IMG/VR virus record: IMGVR_UViG_3300036791_001909
Span: 1-32,044 of that record
DNA: 32,044 nt
Direction: 5' to 3' (one strand)
Source: a virus
Numbering within the stretch: position 1 is the first letter of the stretch; each line of letters opens with the position of its first letter. The notes beneath the pieces are model-generated. The model ran no database searches. It worked only from the letters and a program-made list of their open reading frames with translations, and was not told where the DNA came from. Below are positions 1 through 6,536 of this stretch, in pieces. The position numbers and the translations under genes are program-made.

Positions 1-270
1 ATGAATAAATCACATTTCATGAATGCTCAGCGAATGGCTCGCCTTCACCCAGAGTCATTTTTTGTCTACAGCTACGATGAACTTTCATTATTAACGCCGG
101 GACATTATGTAAAGGTTTGCTCTAACAATGAGCGTTTCTGGGTGGAAATTACCAGTGTAGAAGGTAAACGCTTTACGGGTACAGTAGCTAACAATCTTGT
201 TTGTAATGATCTAAAACTTGGTGATGAAGTGAAATTTACTATGAATAACATATTTGATTACCAGATGTGA
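1..270 (+). CDS. Small hypothetical protein, DUF2314-like
   Basis: An 89-residue frame beginning with ATG at the first base of the window and ending in TGA. The second half (PGHYVKVCSNNERFWVEI, then GTVANNLVCNDLKLGDEVKF) reads as a compact beta-rich module resembling the DUF2314 type, in which aromatic and glycine-rich strands precede a 'LGD.V.F' motif. No catalytic residues or signal peptide are visible. Because the frame starts exactly at the window edge, the true start may lie upstream and no ribosome site can be seen. Function is unknown. The DUF2314 resemblance is from memory of the motif pattern and is tentative. Confidence 0.6.
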   Translation: MNKSHFMNAQRMARLHPESFFVYSYDELSLLTPGHYVKVCSNNERFWVEITSVEGKRFTGTVANNLVCNDLKLGDEVKFTMNNIFDYQM

Positions 271-282
271 AAGTCAAAATGA

Positions 283-426
283 ATGGATTTTAAGTATCCG
301 ATAGATGATTTAAATTCAATACTACAATGTCTTCAACATATATCTCGTGTTTTGAAGGAAATTCATAAATACTATATAGATTGTGACATATCTATCCCTC
401 CATTGAAAAGACACCCTACTTCGTAG
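283..426 (+). CDS. Possible 47-aa small protein
   Basis: An ATG at 283 opens a 47-codon frame (MDFKYPIDDLNSIL...) ending with TAG at 424-426, inside the stem of a downstream hairpin. It begins 13 bases after the stop of the preceding gene, which would suit translational coupling, but no good ribosome site is visible. The same frame stays open after the TAG until a TAA at 481-483, directly before the next ATG, which is unremarkable by chance over 18 codons. No domain is recognisable. It could be non-coding. Confidence 0.3.
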   Translation: MDFKYPIDDLNSILQCLQHISRVLKEIHKYYIDCDISIPPLKRHPTS

Positions 427-436
427 GGTTCCTTTT
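413..436 (+). terminator. Hairpin with T-rich tail
   Basis: A perfect 7-bp stem (ACCCTAC / GTAGGGT) with a 3-nt TTC loop, followed by TCCTTTTG. It looks like a weak rho-independent terminator closing the small genes to its left. The T tract is interrupted, so termination may be partial. Confidence 0.5.
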
Positions 437-483
437 GCTTGGCATTTACTACGAAATCGAAATCATTAAATAAGGAAAATTAA

Positions 484-651
484 ATGAAAAACAAAAAGGA
501 TGTAAAAAATAATTGTGTGACTGTGCGATTAACTGATGCTCAAGTTCAGGCGTTACAGGAACTATCTAAGAGTGGAGTGTGCGAGCGTGAAACACTGGCA
601 AGCGGTTTTCAGTTCTTACTTAATCAATTCATTATTTTGAAAAAAGGCTAA
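484..651 (+). CDS. Small ribbon-helix-helix-like protein, 55 aa
   Basis: ATG at 484 preceded by AAGGAAAAT gives a 55-residue protein. After a short basic N-terminus (MKNKKDVKNN) comes CVTVRLTDAQVQALQELS, which has the alternating beta strand (VTVRL) and first helix of a ribbon-helix-helix DNA-binding protein. The rest (CERETLASGFQFLLNQFIIL) would be the second helix. Plasmids and phages use such proteins as autorepressors or partition/copy regulators, but no target site can be assigned here. It is short and lacks other support, so the family call is an inference from pattern. Confidence 0.55.
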   Translation: MKNKKDVKNNCVTVRLTDAQVQALQELSKSGVCERETLASGFQFLLNQFIILKKG

Positions 652-723
652 TGCTCACAGGCCTGTAAGATGTGAGTGACGCGATCAACGGATTTGACGC
701 GTTTATTTTAAAAGGATGTTAAT

Positions 724-1203
724 ATGAAAAAATGGGAAAAGACGCAATATGGAAATTACATCGTAAGTACTGATGGTGATGTATTTAATACAAAGACTCA
801 AAGGTTACTAACAAATTCTTTAAGTAAATCTAATGGTTACTATAAAGTTACACTATCCGTAAAAGGGTATGGTACTAAAGTAATTGAAGTACATCGTCTT
901 GTAGCAGAAACCTTTATACCACGAAATCAACTGTTAAAGCTAGTAGTAGATCATATAGATGGGAATCCTCTAAACAATGATGTAAATAACCTACAGTGGA
1001 TTACTCAAAAAGAAAACATGGCAAAGGCAAAAGCTCGTAGAGCTATCGTTAGATTCACGGAGAAAGAGAAACAAGAAATTATAGAGACTTACAAGACTGG
1101 CAAGTACTCATTGATTGAAATAACAAACTATTTCAATAATCTTTGGAGTCGTTCGGTCTCACGTCAAGCTTATACAAGAATTATAAAATTAGCAGGGCAA
1201 TAA
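724..1203 (+). CDS. HNH homing endonuclease (NUMOD4 + HNH_3 type)
   Basis: A 159-residue protein with ribosome site AAAGGATGTTAAT before ATG. The N-terminus (KWEKTQYGNYIVSTDGDVFN) matches the NUMOD4-type DNA-binding module common in phage homing endonucleases. The middle carries the HNH core: EVHRLVAETFIP (first His), VVDHIDGNPLNND (Asp-His) and NNLQWITQKENMAKA (Asn). The C-terminal third looks like a helix-turn-helix DNA-binding tail. It is free-standing rather than inside an intron. Such enzymes cleave intron-less or gene-less alleles and spread themselves. The group I intron at 24093-24364 lacks its own endonuclease, but no direct link to this gene can be shown. Confidence 0.85.
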   Translation: MKKWEKTQYGNYIVSTDGDVFNTKTQRLLTNSLSKSNGYYKVTLSVKGYGTKVIEVHRLVAETFIPRNQLLKLVVDHIDGNPLNNDVNNLQWITQKENMAKAKARRAIVRFTEKEKQEIIETYKTGKYSLIEITNYFNNLWSRSVSRQAYTRIIKLAGQ

Positions 1204-1210
1204 AATACAA

Positions 1211-1244
1211 ATAGCCTGTAGTGGGTGGAATCACCACAGGCTAT
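1211..1244. repeat. Inverted repeat between genes
   Basis: ATAGCCTGT at 1211-1219 pairs with ACAGGCTAT at 1236-1244, with three more inner pairs across one mismatch. It is not followed by a clean T tract. It could be a weak terminator for the endonuclease gene or an mRNA structure just upstream of the ribosome site of the next gene (CAGGAGT at 1264-1270). Confidence 0.45.
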
Positions 1245-1277
1245 CTACTAATTAACATTTATACAGGAGTATTTATT

Positions 1278-1787
1278 ATGACAAAAAAGAAAGAACCACA
1301 TGAACTAATGAAACGTGGAAGAAAAGAAACGATACATCAGAATAATGATCTACGTGGTCACTTAGCAGGAGTTAGAAATCTAAATCAGTTAACCAGTGCT
1401 GCACAGAACGTTATCAAGCAGCATATAGATACTATGAAAAAATCAAAAGGTTCTAAGAAAGGTATGGTGAAAAAGAATATACTTATACTACTAACAATGA
1501 TGGGTGACATAAGCGTATCCAAAACAAAAGCAATACTTGATACAAGTGAACTTTTTGAAGGTGATGATTATTCTAAATCGAGAGTGAACGATTACAAGAT
1601 AGTACTGACAGGTGTATCACAAGAGTTGTGGGCGATGCACGTAAATGGTACACCAGTTAGAACAGATCACCCTCGAGGTGGTGAGTACCTTACTGGTGAA
1701 GAGTTATATAATCTGACTCGCCTTCTTGAAAGTAACCCAACTAAAGAACAACTCTCAGATTTCATCAAAAAAATTTACCCCTCCTAA
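1278..1787 (+). CDS. Unrecognised 169-aa protein
   Basis: The start is placed at ATG 1278 because CAGGAGT lies 7 bases upstream; an in-frame GTG at 1221 has no ribosome site and sits in a hairpin. The protein is basic and helical at the N-terminus (KKKEPHELMKRGRKE; MKKSKGSKKGMVKK), then SKTKAILDTSELFEGDDYSK, and ends with LTGEELYNLTRLLESNPTKE. Its basic character and position before a 0.8-kb repeat-rich region are compatible with a DNA-binding replication or regulatory protein, but this is inference and no family is recognised. The stop codon overlaps the left arm of an inverted repeat that starts at 1787. Confidence 0.7.
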   Translation: MTKKKEPHELMKRGRKETIHQNNDLRGHLAGVRNLNQLTSAAQNVIKQHIDTMKKSKGSKKGMVKKNILILLTMMGDISVSKTKAILDTSELFEGDDYSKSRVNDYKIVLTGVSQELWAMHVNGTPVRTDHPRGGEYLTGEELYNLTRLLESNPTKEQLSDFIKKIYPS

Positions 1788-1833
1788 ATTAGTACGATAG
1801 TGGGGTGCTAATTAGGGTTCCATCGTACTAATT
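1787..1833. repeat. 12-bp inverted repeat
   Basis: AATTAGTACGAT at 1787-1798 is perfectly inverted as ATCGTACTAATT at 1822-1833, with a 23-base spacer. The right side lacks a T run, so it looks more like a protein-binding site or RNA structure than a terminator, although its position just after a stop codon leaves termination possible. Confidence 0.75.
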
Positions 1834-2092
1834 CAGGTTAAATCCGGTCAAATTATTATGCAAAACGCAAAATAATGGCTATTTGACATGTTTTTAGGCC
1901 GCTTTTTGCTTGTTTTCAGTACTTTCCCGAATTAGTACCCCCTATATTAATATTAATTGGATCTCCTGATGTCTTACTGATACTCAGTCTCTTAAGAAAC
2001 TAACTATTAGATCGTAAACGTTCCGTTTTTCTCGCGAGTACTCGAAAAGACGGAAGGTGTTTATTCTCGCTTTGCTCGATAGAAATTAGTAC
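1787..2092. repeat. Four dispersed AATTAGTAC words
   Basis: AATTAGTAC occurs at 1787-1795, inverted at 1825-1833, and again direct at 1930-1938 and 2084-2092. All four fall in the same non-coding stretch. They could be binding sites for a phage regulator or replication protein; spacing is irregular (38, 105 and 154 bases between starts), so they are not classical iterons. Confidence 0.55.
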
Positions 2093-2576
2093 TGACTTAA
2101 AAGACATAAACATAAAGAAGCACAAACGCTAACGCGTTCGGCTTTGAATGATATTTGTATGTACTCGTTTGAGTAGTTAATGACTTCTTCTTGAAAGTAC
2201 CTGATACTGGTGAGTACATACAAATATCATTCAATTTCTTTTTTTTATTGTTGAGTACACAAAGGTAACGGGTCGGCACTACGTGCCTAAAGTATTTCGC
2301 TGTACCGCTTCGCTCAAAGGGCAGGGGGAGCGGGCTGTAAAAGCCCTTACTGTAGTAAACTACTAAATCAGTACTATCATCAAGGTATTAGTGAGTAACC
2401 CGCCAGTCCCGCCACCGTACGCACACCCTCCGGCTAACTGAGGTTATTGCTTAAGTGAGTCATGACAGTATAACTAATTTAACGGTGCTTAATGAAAGAC
2501 TCAGATGAGAAGGCCGTTTTTTATCAGCAACTGTTACCACATGCGGAATCGACATAATTCCTATGTACTACGAAAA
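1788..2576. other. Gene-poor repeat-rich region
   Basis: About 790 bases with no credible gene. It holds a 12-bp inverted repeat at 1787-1833, a 23-bp inverted repeat at 2144-2234, four copies of AATTAGTAC, a palindrome CGAGTACTCG at 2035-2044 within an imperfect hairpin, GAGTAC or GTACTC at several places, and short stems such as GGGCT/AGCCC near 2330. A GC-rich stretch runs from about 2270 to 2440. The make-up resembles a replication origin, partition site or complex regulatory region, but no iteron array or DnaA box cluster could be confirmed by eye. Confidence 0.6.
2144..2234. repeat. Perfect 23-bp inverted repeat with 45-nt spacer
   Basis: The arm at 2144-2166 (TTGAATGATATTTGT...ACTC) is exactly complementary to 2212-2234 (GAGT...TCATTCAA). 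The spacer is 45 bases. The right arm is followed by a T-rich run (TTTCTTTTTTTTATTG), so a plus-strand RNA would end in a very long stem plus T tract. It may be a terminator of an unseen RNA, a structured non-coding RNA, or a replication/recombination structure. The spacer rules out a classical protelomerase site. Confidence 0.8.
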
Positions 2577-3290
2577 CTATACATCAAAAAGTTCTCGAAA
2601 TTTATATGTCCTAATTTTATCATGGATACATGTTCCCTGATGATAAGACGAAAGAGCCTCTGCATAATATTCTTTGAAATGATGACCAAAGAGTTCAAAA
2701 AATCTTTCATCATTAATGAAATCCGATAATGCATTTCTTAGATTAAAAGTCGCATTCGATAAAGAAATAATTGTTCTTTGATAAACATCAAGTAGCTGAT
2801 AAATTTCCTCTTCCTTTAAAATTGTGACATCCCAACGTTTTAATGATGAAAACTTGGAATGCGTATCCTGCAATCTCAGTTTGTTGTTTTCAATTAATAC
2901 TCGTAATTCATCGAGTGAATTTATTACTATATTCCTGTCTACTTGGTTTTCAAAAATATTAGACCGATAGTAGATTTCAGCTTCAGCCAAACGATCTATA
3001 TAAGAGTTATGGGCGGAAGAAAAAGTATCGATTTCATTAAGTATAAATTCGGCTTTTTCCAAACCTAATGTTCGTGTTTTTTCTGATAACCAATTTTTTG
3101 CATTAATAGCCGCATATGATGCAGCTCCAGCCATTATAGCGTTACAACCTGTGGATATCCAATCAGAGACACTACCCCATTCAAAACTATTAGAACCAGA
3201 AAATAGTACTTTAATTAATGCTAATATCGCTACCCATAAAAGTACTATGACGGTAGCAACTAACAATTTTTTCCATCCTTCAACTCTCAC
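2577..3290 (-). CDS. Two-TM membrane protein with helical cytoplasmic domain (paralogue A)
   Basis: A 237-residue frame from a GTG start; no in-frame ATG lies upstream before a stop and the ribosome site is weak. Residues about 9-30 (LLVATVIVLLWVAILALIKVLF) and 45-65 are membrane-spanning. The rest is a charged helical domain (EKTRTLGLEKAEFIL, RWDVTILKEEEIYQLL). It is clearly paralogous to the interrupted gene at 5212-5955: both have 'NAKNWLS.K' right after the second segment and a matching SL..W..TI..EE block. Function is unknown; small membrane-anchored cargo proteins on prophages often act in superinfection exclusion, which is only inference here. It converges with the genes on its left and ends in TAG. 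Confidence 0.7.
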   Translation of the reverse strand: MRVEGWKKLLVATVIVLLWVAILALIKVLFSGSNSFEWGSVSDWISTGCNAIMAGAASYAAINAKNWLSEKTRTLGLEKAEFILNEIDTFSSAHNSYIDRLAEAEIYYRSNIFENQVDRNIVINSLDELRVLIENNKLRLQDTHSKFSSLKRWDVTILKEEEIYQLLDVYQRTIISLSNATFNLRNALSDFINDERFFELFGHHFKEYYAEALSSYHQGTCIHDKIRTYKFRELFDV

Positions 3291-3467
3291 ATTCTTAACC
3301 CGTAGCCTGGTTCATGGATGAAAAATTTTACCATTTGCAGTTATGTTTCGTAAATGATCATCGGAGAGTGATAATTTAACTTAAGTGGCAGTTGCAACGT
3401 AGTTAGGTGGGTAGGATCAGTACTGGCTGAGATCACGATTTCTTTGAAAAAAACGGGGCAGGTTGCT

Positions 3468-3496
3468 TTGAACTGGTTAATATAGTGGGATTATAA
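3468..3496 (+). promoter_or_regulatory. Candidate sigma70 promoter for the HNH gene
   Basis: TTGAAC at 3468-3473 and TTATAA at 3491-3496 are separated by 17 bases, 32 bases upstream of the HNH start. The -10 is imperfect. A GAAGTACTTC palindrome at 3505-3514 lies in the leader just before the ribosome site CAGGAG. Confidence 0.4.
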
Positions 3497-3527
3497 GCAC
3501 CGAAGAAGTACTTCAGCAGGAGCCGAT

Positions 3528-4256
3528 ATGAACAGAAAGCAATTCATCCAGTCGCACGGAGCTACTTGCAGTAACTGGACGTGGAGTTGGTCATTTGTTA
3601 ACCATGAAAAGAAGATGGTCATCTTTGGGTCATGGGATGTTGAGAGTGAACAAGAGCGATCTGTAATACTCCGGGAGAAATGGGAATACAACTCAAACAA
3701 CAAAAAACAACCGGGATACACCCAGGCACTGGAACACATCAGGTTAGTCCATGAAGGCTACGAACTTTACACCTTCAATATGGTTTTCTCTGAACACCCG
3801 GATAATCCTGAAATTGCAGTAATCAAGGATTTTGAGCGTAAATTAAACAAGCGATTCCTTCGTAAAGAAGGCGTTGTTTGGTATGCAGACTTCTTACCTA
3901 ATCCATTCCCTGATGAAATTCCTTCAGGAGAGAGTTTTGTTGAAGGTGCAAAGACTCAAGTAACAGTGAACTACTACGAACGCGATCCAAAGGCCAGACA
4001 AGCCTGCATCCAGCATCACGGTACTACCTGTAAATGCTGTGGCTTCGATTTTGAGAAGGTCTATGGTACACATGGTCGTGGGTTCATTCATGTACATCAC
4101 ATCAAGCCGCTTCATACGATTGGGGAAAACTATGTGGTCAACCCCGTAACAGATATGATCCCATTATGTCCAAACTGCCATGCAATGGTACATCGTGGAA
4201 GCAAAGTACTTCCAATTGCAGACTTGAAAAAGAAAATGACATTCTGGAGCGAGTAA
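3528..4256 (+). CDS. McrA-like HNH endonuclease (putative restriction enzyme)
   Basis: A 242-residue protein with ribosome site CAGGAG. The C-terminal domain (about 160-235) is a zinc-supported HNH nuclease of the McrA type: CKCCGFDF, then FIHVHHIKPL with the paired histidines, then MIPLCPNCHAMVH with the second cysteine pair and last histidine. The N-terminal domain starts ATCSNWTWSWSFVN...VIFGSWD and is unlike a simple homing nuclease; such modules in this class may read modified bases, but that is inference. McrA-type enzymes cut DNA carrying modified cytosine or phosphorothioate. It sits between two paralogous membrane genes, as expected of a cargo or defence cassette. It ends in TAA and is followed by a hairpin terminator. 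Confidence 0.8.
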   Translation: MNRKQFIQSHGATCSNWTWSWSFVNHEKKMVIFGSWDVESEQERSVILREKWEYNSNNKKQPGYTQALEHIRLVHEGYELYTFNMVFSEHPDNPEIAVIKDFERKLNKRFLRKEGVVWYADFLPNPFPDEIPSGESFVEGAKTQVTVNYYERDPKARQACIQHHGTTCKCCGFDFEKVYGTHGRGFIHVHHIKPLHTIGENYVVNPVTDMIPLCPNCHAMVHRGSKVLPIADLKKKMTFWSE

Positions 4257-4292
4257 ATGGATTTATCATAATTGAGTAACGTCGAATTGATC

Positions 4293-4311
4293 CCGCCGAA
4301 AGGTGGCTTTT
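4293..4311 (+). terminator. Terminator after the HNH gene
   Basis: CCGCC and GGTGG pair through a GAAA tetraloop (one G-T pair), followed by CTTTTATTATT. It ends the McrA-like gene 37 bases downstream of its stop. Confidence 0.6.
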
Positions 4312-4327
4312 ATTATTAGGGGGCGTG

Positions 4328-5005
4328 ATGGGGTGGCAGCAAGAGTTTAGTTTAGAATTTGAGCGGGATGAACTTAGAAGGTTAATTTCCTACGTTAACT
4401 GGTTTACATTCAAACCAAAATTTAAAGAACAATTGGTTTTATTATTAACACAGCTTTCTGAAAAAAATATTAATCTTAACGTCATTGATATGGCAGATGA
4501 ACCCGATGGATATGGATTTGATTGTATAACTTTGCAGGTCTCAGATCGTATGACGGGAAACATGCGGCAGCAAATTACAAAAGAAAGCATTAGATTTAAT
4601 CATCATAGGCAAAAAGGTGCTTCTTTATCAATAACCTATAGTGCCACAGGGGCTGTGCATATGATGCTATTCCCATCTTCATCGGAAGATTCAATGGCAG
4701 AACATGACTCATTAATTATTTTTCATACTTATAATGCGAAGAATATAACTCCGACTATTATTGAGAACGGTGTGAGAGATCTACTTCGTTATCATCGAGT
4801 AACAGGTGTGTTACATAAATCTTCAATAAAGGATATGTTAAGAATTAAGCTGTTAAGAGTAAAGACATACTTTATACAGTATAATGATAAAGAAAATAAA
4901 TTCAAAAGACTTACAGCACTTTATATTCCAGCTTTGACTTTGTTTGTCACTTTATTAGCAACAATAGCAACTATATTGACGATGAAAATTACAGTGCAAC
5001 CATAG
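4328..5005 (+). CDS. Tail-anchored membrane protein, unknown function
   Basis: ATG 4328 is chosen over an adjacent GTG at 4325 because TAGGGGG ends about 5 bases upstream of it. The 225-residue product has a long soluble N-terminal part (FSLEFERDELRRLISYVNWF...) and a single C-terminal membrane segment at about 197-219 (YIPALTLFVTLLATIATILT) followed by a short tail. That topology places the bulk of the protein in the cytoplasm. No domain is recognised. By eye it contains no GTAC at all, unlike the head and tail genes, which hints at separate origin. It ends in TAG. It may act with the nuclease upstream, but this rests only on proximity. Confidence 0.7.
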   Translation: MGWQQEFSLEFERDELRRLISYVNWFTFKPKFKEQLVLLLTQLSEKNINLNVIDMADEPDGYGFDCITLQVSDRMTGNMRQQITKESIRFNHHRQKGASLSITYSATGAVHMMLFPSSSEDSMAEHDSLIIFHTYNAKNITPTIIENGVRDLLRYHRVTGVLHKSSIKDMLRIKLLRVKTYFIQYNDKENKFKRLTALYIPALTLFVTLLATIATILTMKITVQP

Positions 5006-5163
5006 TTTAAGCATACCGCACTTGTCTTATCATAATAAGTTGGTTTTTTATTAGTAAAATAAACCATTCCACCAGACTGCACATAGAGGGTATATTCAAA
5101 ACGCAGACACTGTATCCCTCAAGTAATGATGCATGGAACAATCAAGCAATAGATTAGTTGATA

Positions 5164-5180
5164 AGGGGCGGAATGCCCCT
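5164..5180 (-). terminator. Hairpin after the minus-strand paralogue B
   Basis: AGGGGC / GCCCCT, 6 bp with a 5-nt loop. On the minus strand it follows the stop of the gene at 5212-5955 and is followed by TTATC, so it may terminate that gene. Confidence 0.4.
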
Positions 5181-5211
5181 CTAAAGAACGTCAACGTTCG
5201 AAGCACAATAA

Positions 5212-5955
5212 TTATTTAAATAAACTATAAAAATCAATTGATAACTCATTTATATTATTTTTGACTGATTCATGAATTGCAAGAACTGCTATCTTTTCAT
5301 TATTCCACTTTCTGTTTCTACTAATAAGTTCGGCCTCATCTTTCCACGTATTAATTAAAGAACGATGTACTTTCTGTAATTCGATTAAGGACGCAACTAA
5401 ATTACCGAATCGCTTTTCTTCAATTATAGTAATTTTCCATATCGTGAGACTATGCATACGAGCACTGAAACTAATAACCAGCGTTGCTAAGTCTTGGAAT
5501 TTTTGTACGTGTTGATAGTAATCGGTTTCATAATGTTTCGACGGTGTACGATCACTACCCTAGAAGTTCGCTTCCAGATTGAGAACGTAGTTAGCTAACA
5601 GGTGCTGTTGAGCAATTCTTATTTTGGTAAGTTCTAGCATACATTGGCTTGCTTGTGTAAAGCCTTCATTCTGGATTTTAGGTGATAGCCAGTTTTTTGC
5701 ATTAAATGCTGCATAAATCGCAGCACTTGCCATTAATATATTACTTATTGCAATAATAACATTGGAATAAGTATTTAAAGCCACGCTGGTTATATTGAAA
5801 GTGAAAACACGTAAAAAAGTCAATGCTGAAAATACTAATAGTACTATTACTGCGACTACTAAAGATTTATTCCATCTTGCAATGTTTTTTATACCATGAT
5901 CACATTGCTTATTATTAGTTTCATTTTCAATGTGTTGGGGTTTTATCTCGTCCAT
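5212..5955 (-). pseudogene. Paralogue B of the 2577-3290 membrane protein, interrupted by one in-frame TAG
   Basis: From ATG at 5955 the frame runs 131 codons to TAG at 5562-5560 and then stays open for another 115 codons to TAA at 5214-5212. The part before the TAG matches paralogue A's membrane region (WNKSLVVAVIVLLVF; MASAAIYAAFNAKNWLSPKI versus MAGAASYAAINAKNWLSEKT). The part after it matches paralogue A's C-terminal block (SLTIWKITIIEEKRF versus SLKRWDVTILKEEEIY). No frameshift is needed: the single TAG is the only interruption, and full length (247 codons counting the TAG) fits paralogue A's 237. A nonsense mutation (CAG to TAG would suffice) or amber readthrough are the two explanations. 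Without suppression the product would be a 131-residue membrane stub. Confidence 0.8.
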
Positions 5956-5982
5956 AATCTAATCGCTTTAGGATAAAACGGC

Positions 5983-6014
5983 AGTATACAAAGAATTTAT
6001 TCGTTATGTATACT
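5983..6014. repeat. 8-bp inverted repeat, possible operator
   Basis: AGTATACA at 5983-5990 and TGTATACT at 6007-6014 form a perfect inverted repeat with a 16-base spacer, about 30-60 bases upstream of the start of the minus-strand gene at 5955. The place and symmetry suit a repressor site or promoter element. Confidence 0.4.
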
Positions 6015-6072
6015 ACGAGGAAGTACTCCCCCTTGCTAATGGGTAGGTTTGTTTGGTGTGAGGGGGTAGTAC

Positions 6073-6381
6073 TCAAAACGGCAGTTCTTCCTGTCCACAA
6101 AACCAACCATCTTCATGAAGCCTGTACATTTCATCTTCCCTCGCCAGAAAGCTTAACCTGACCAGTACTGAATCAATGGGTACATCCATAATCAGAGTGA
6201 AGCAATTCCGCTCAACTGTACCAAACCAAAACATTCCTTGCTCGTTCTGAAAGAATACCCGGTCGCCATAGGTAAACATTTCCAGTATTGAACCGTAGTA
6301 ACACACTCGAAAATCACGATCACCATGCGTGAAGTATTGAAGCCCAAGTGTCTAGGCAGGGTCGAAACCGTTCTTACTCAT
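6073..6381 (-). pseudogene. LexA-linked small gene with in-frame TAG at codon 10
   Basis: On the minus strand GGAGGT-ACT-ATG at 6390-6379 begins MSKNGFDPA, then TAG at 6354-6352, then an uninterrupted frame of 92 codons ending EELPF-TGA. The segment between the TAG and the first possible internal start (TLGLQYFTHGDRDFRV...) looks like ordinary protein. The only other start in this frame is a GTG at 6306 with no ribosome site, so the natural gene is the 103-codon frame including the TAG. A LexA box lies 21-36 bases upstream of the ATG. The product has aromatic-rich strands (GDRVFFQNEQGMFWFGTVERN) and no family is recognised. The TAG may be a nonsense mutation or a readthrough codon. Confidence 0.65.
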
Positions 6382-6401
6382 AGTACCTCCAGATAGAATG
6401 G

Positions 6402-6417
6402 CTGTATATGCATACAG
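6402..6417. promoter_or_regulatory. LexA (SOS) box
   Basis: CTGTATATGCATACAG fits the enterobacterial LexA consensus CTGT-N8-ACAG exactly and is fully palindromic. On the minus strand TATACT overlaps it as a plausible -10 for the gene starting at 6381. It lies in the divergent region between that gene and the EAL-like gene at 6537, so one or both may be induced by DNA damage. Confidence 0.75.
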
Positions 6418-6536
6418 TATATCCAGTAGAGGGTGAAATACCAGTGCACTCATATCGATAAAAGTGGTTGATATAAGATTGAATGATCTACAAAAATGAT
6501 CAATATTAATGACTTACGGTCAATTGAGGTCATTAA

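Noticed and set aside
283-483. A fourth amber-interrupted gene (TAG at 424-426 followed by an open frame to TAA at 481-483)
   Set aside because: Only 18 open codons follow the TAG, which is expected by chance, and the TAG lies in a terminator-like hairpin.
2144-2234. Protelomerase (telomere resolution) site
   Set aside because: Those sites are near-continuous palindromes; this one has a 45-base spacer and no protelomerase gene is present in the window.
2097-2279. 60-codon minus-strand frame across the 23-bp inverted repeat
   Set aside because: Low-complexity Lys/Thr/Tyr content, no ribosome site, and its sequence is dictated by the repeat arms.
2505-2729. 74-codon plus-strand frame
   Set aside because: Antisense to the end of a membrane protein gene, no ribosome site and an implausible basic composition.
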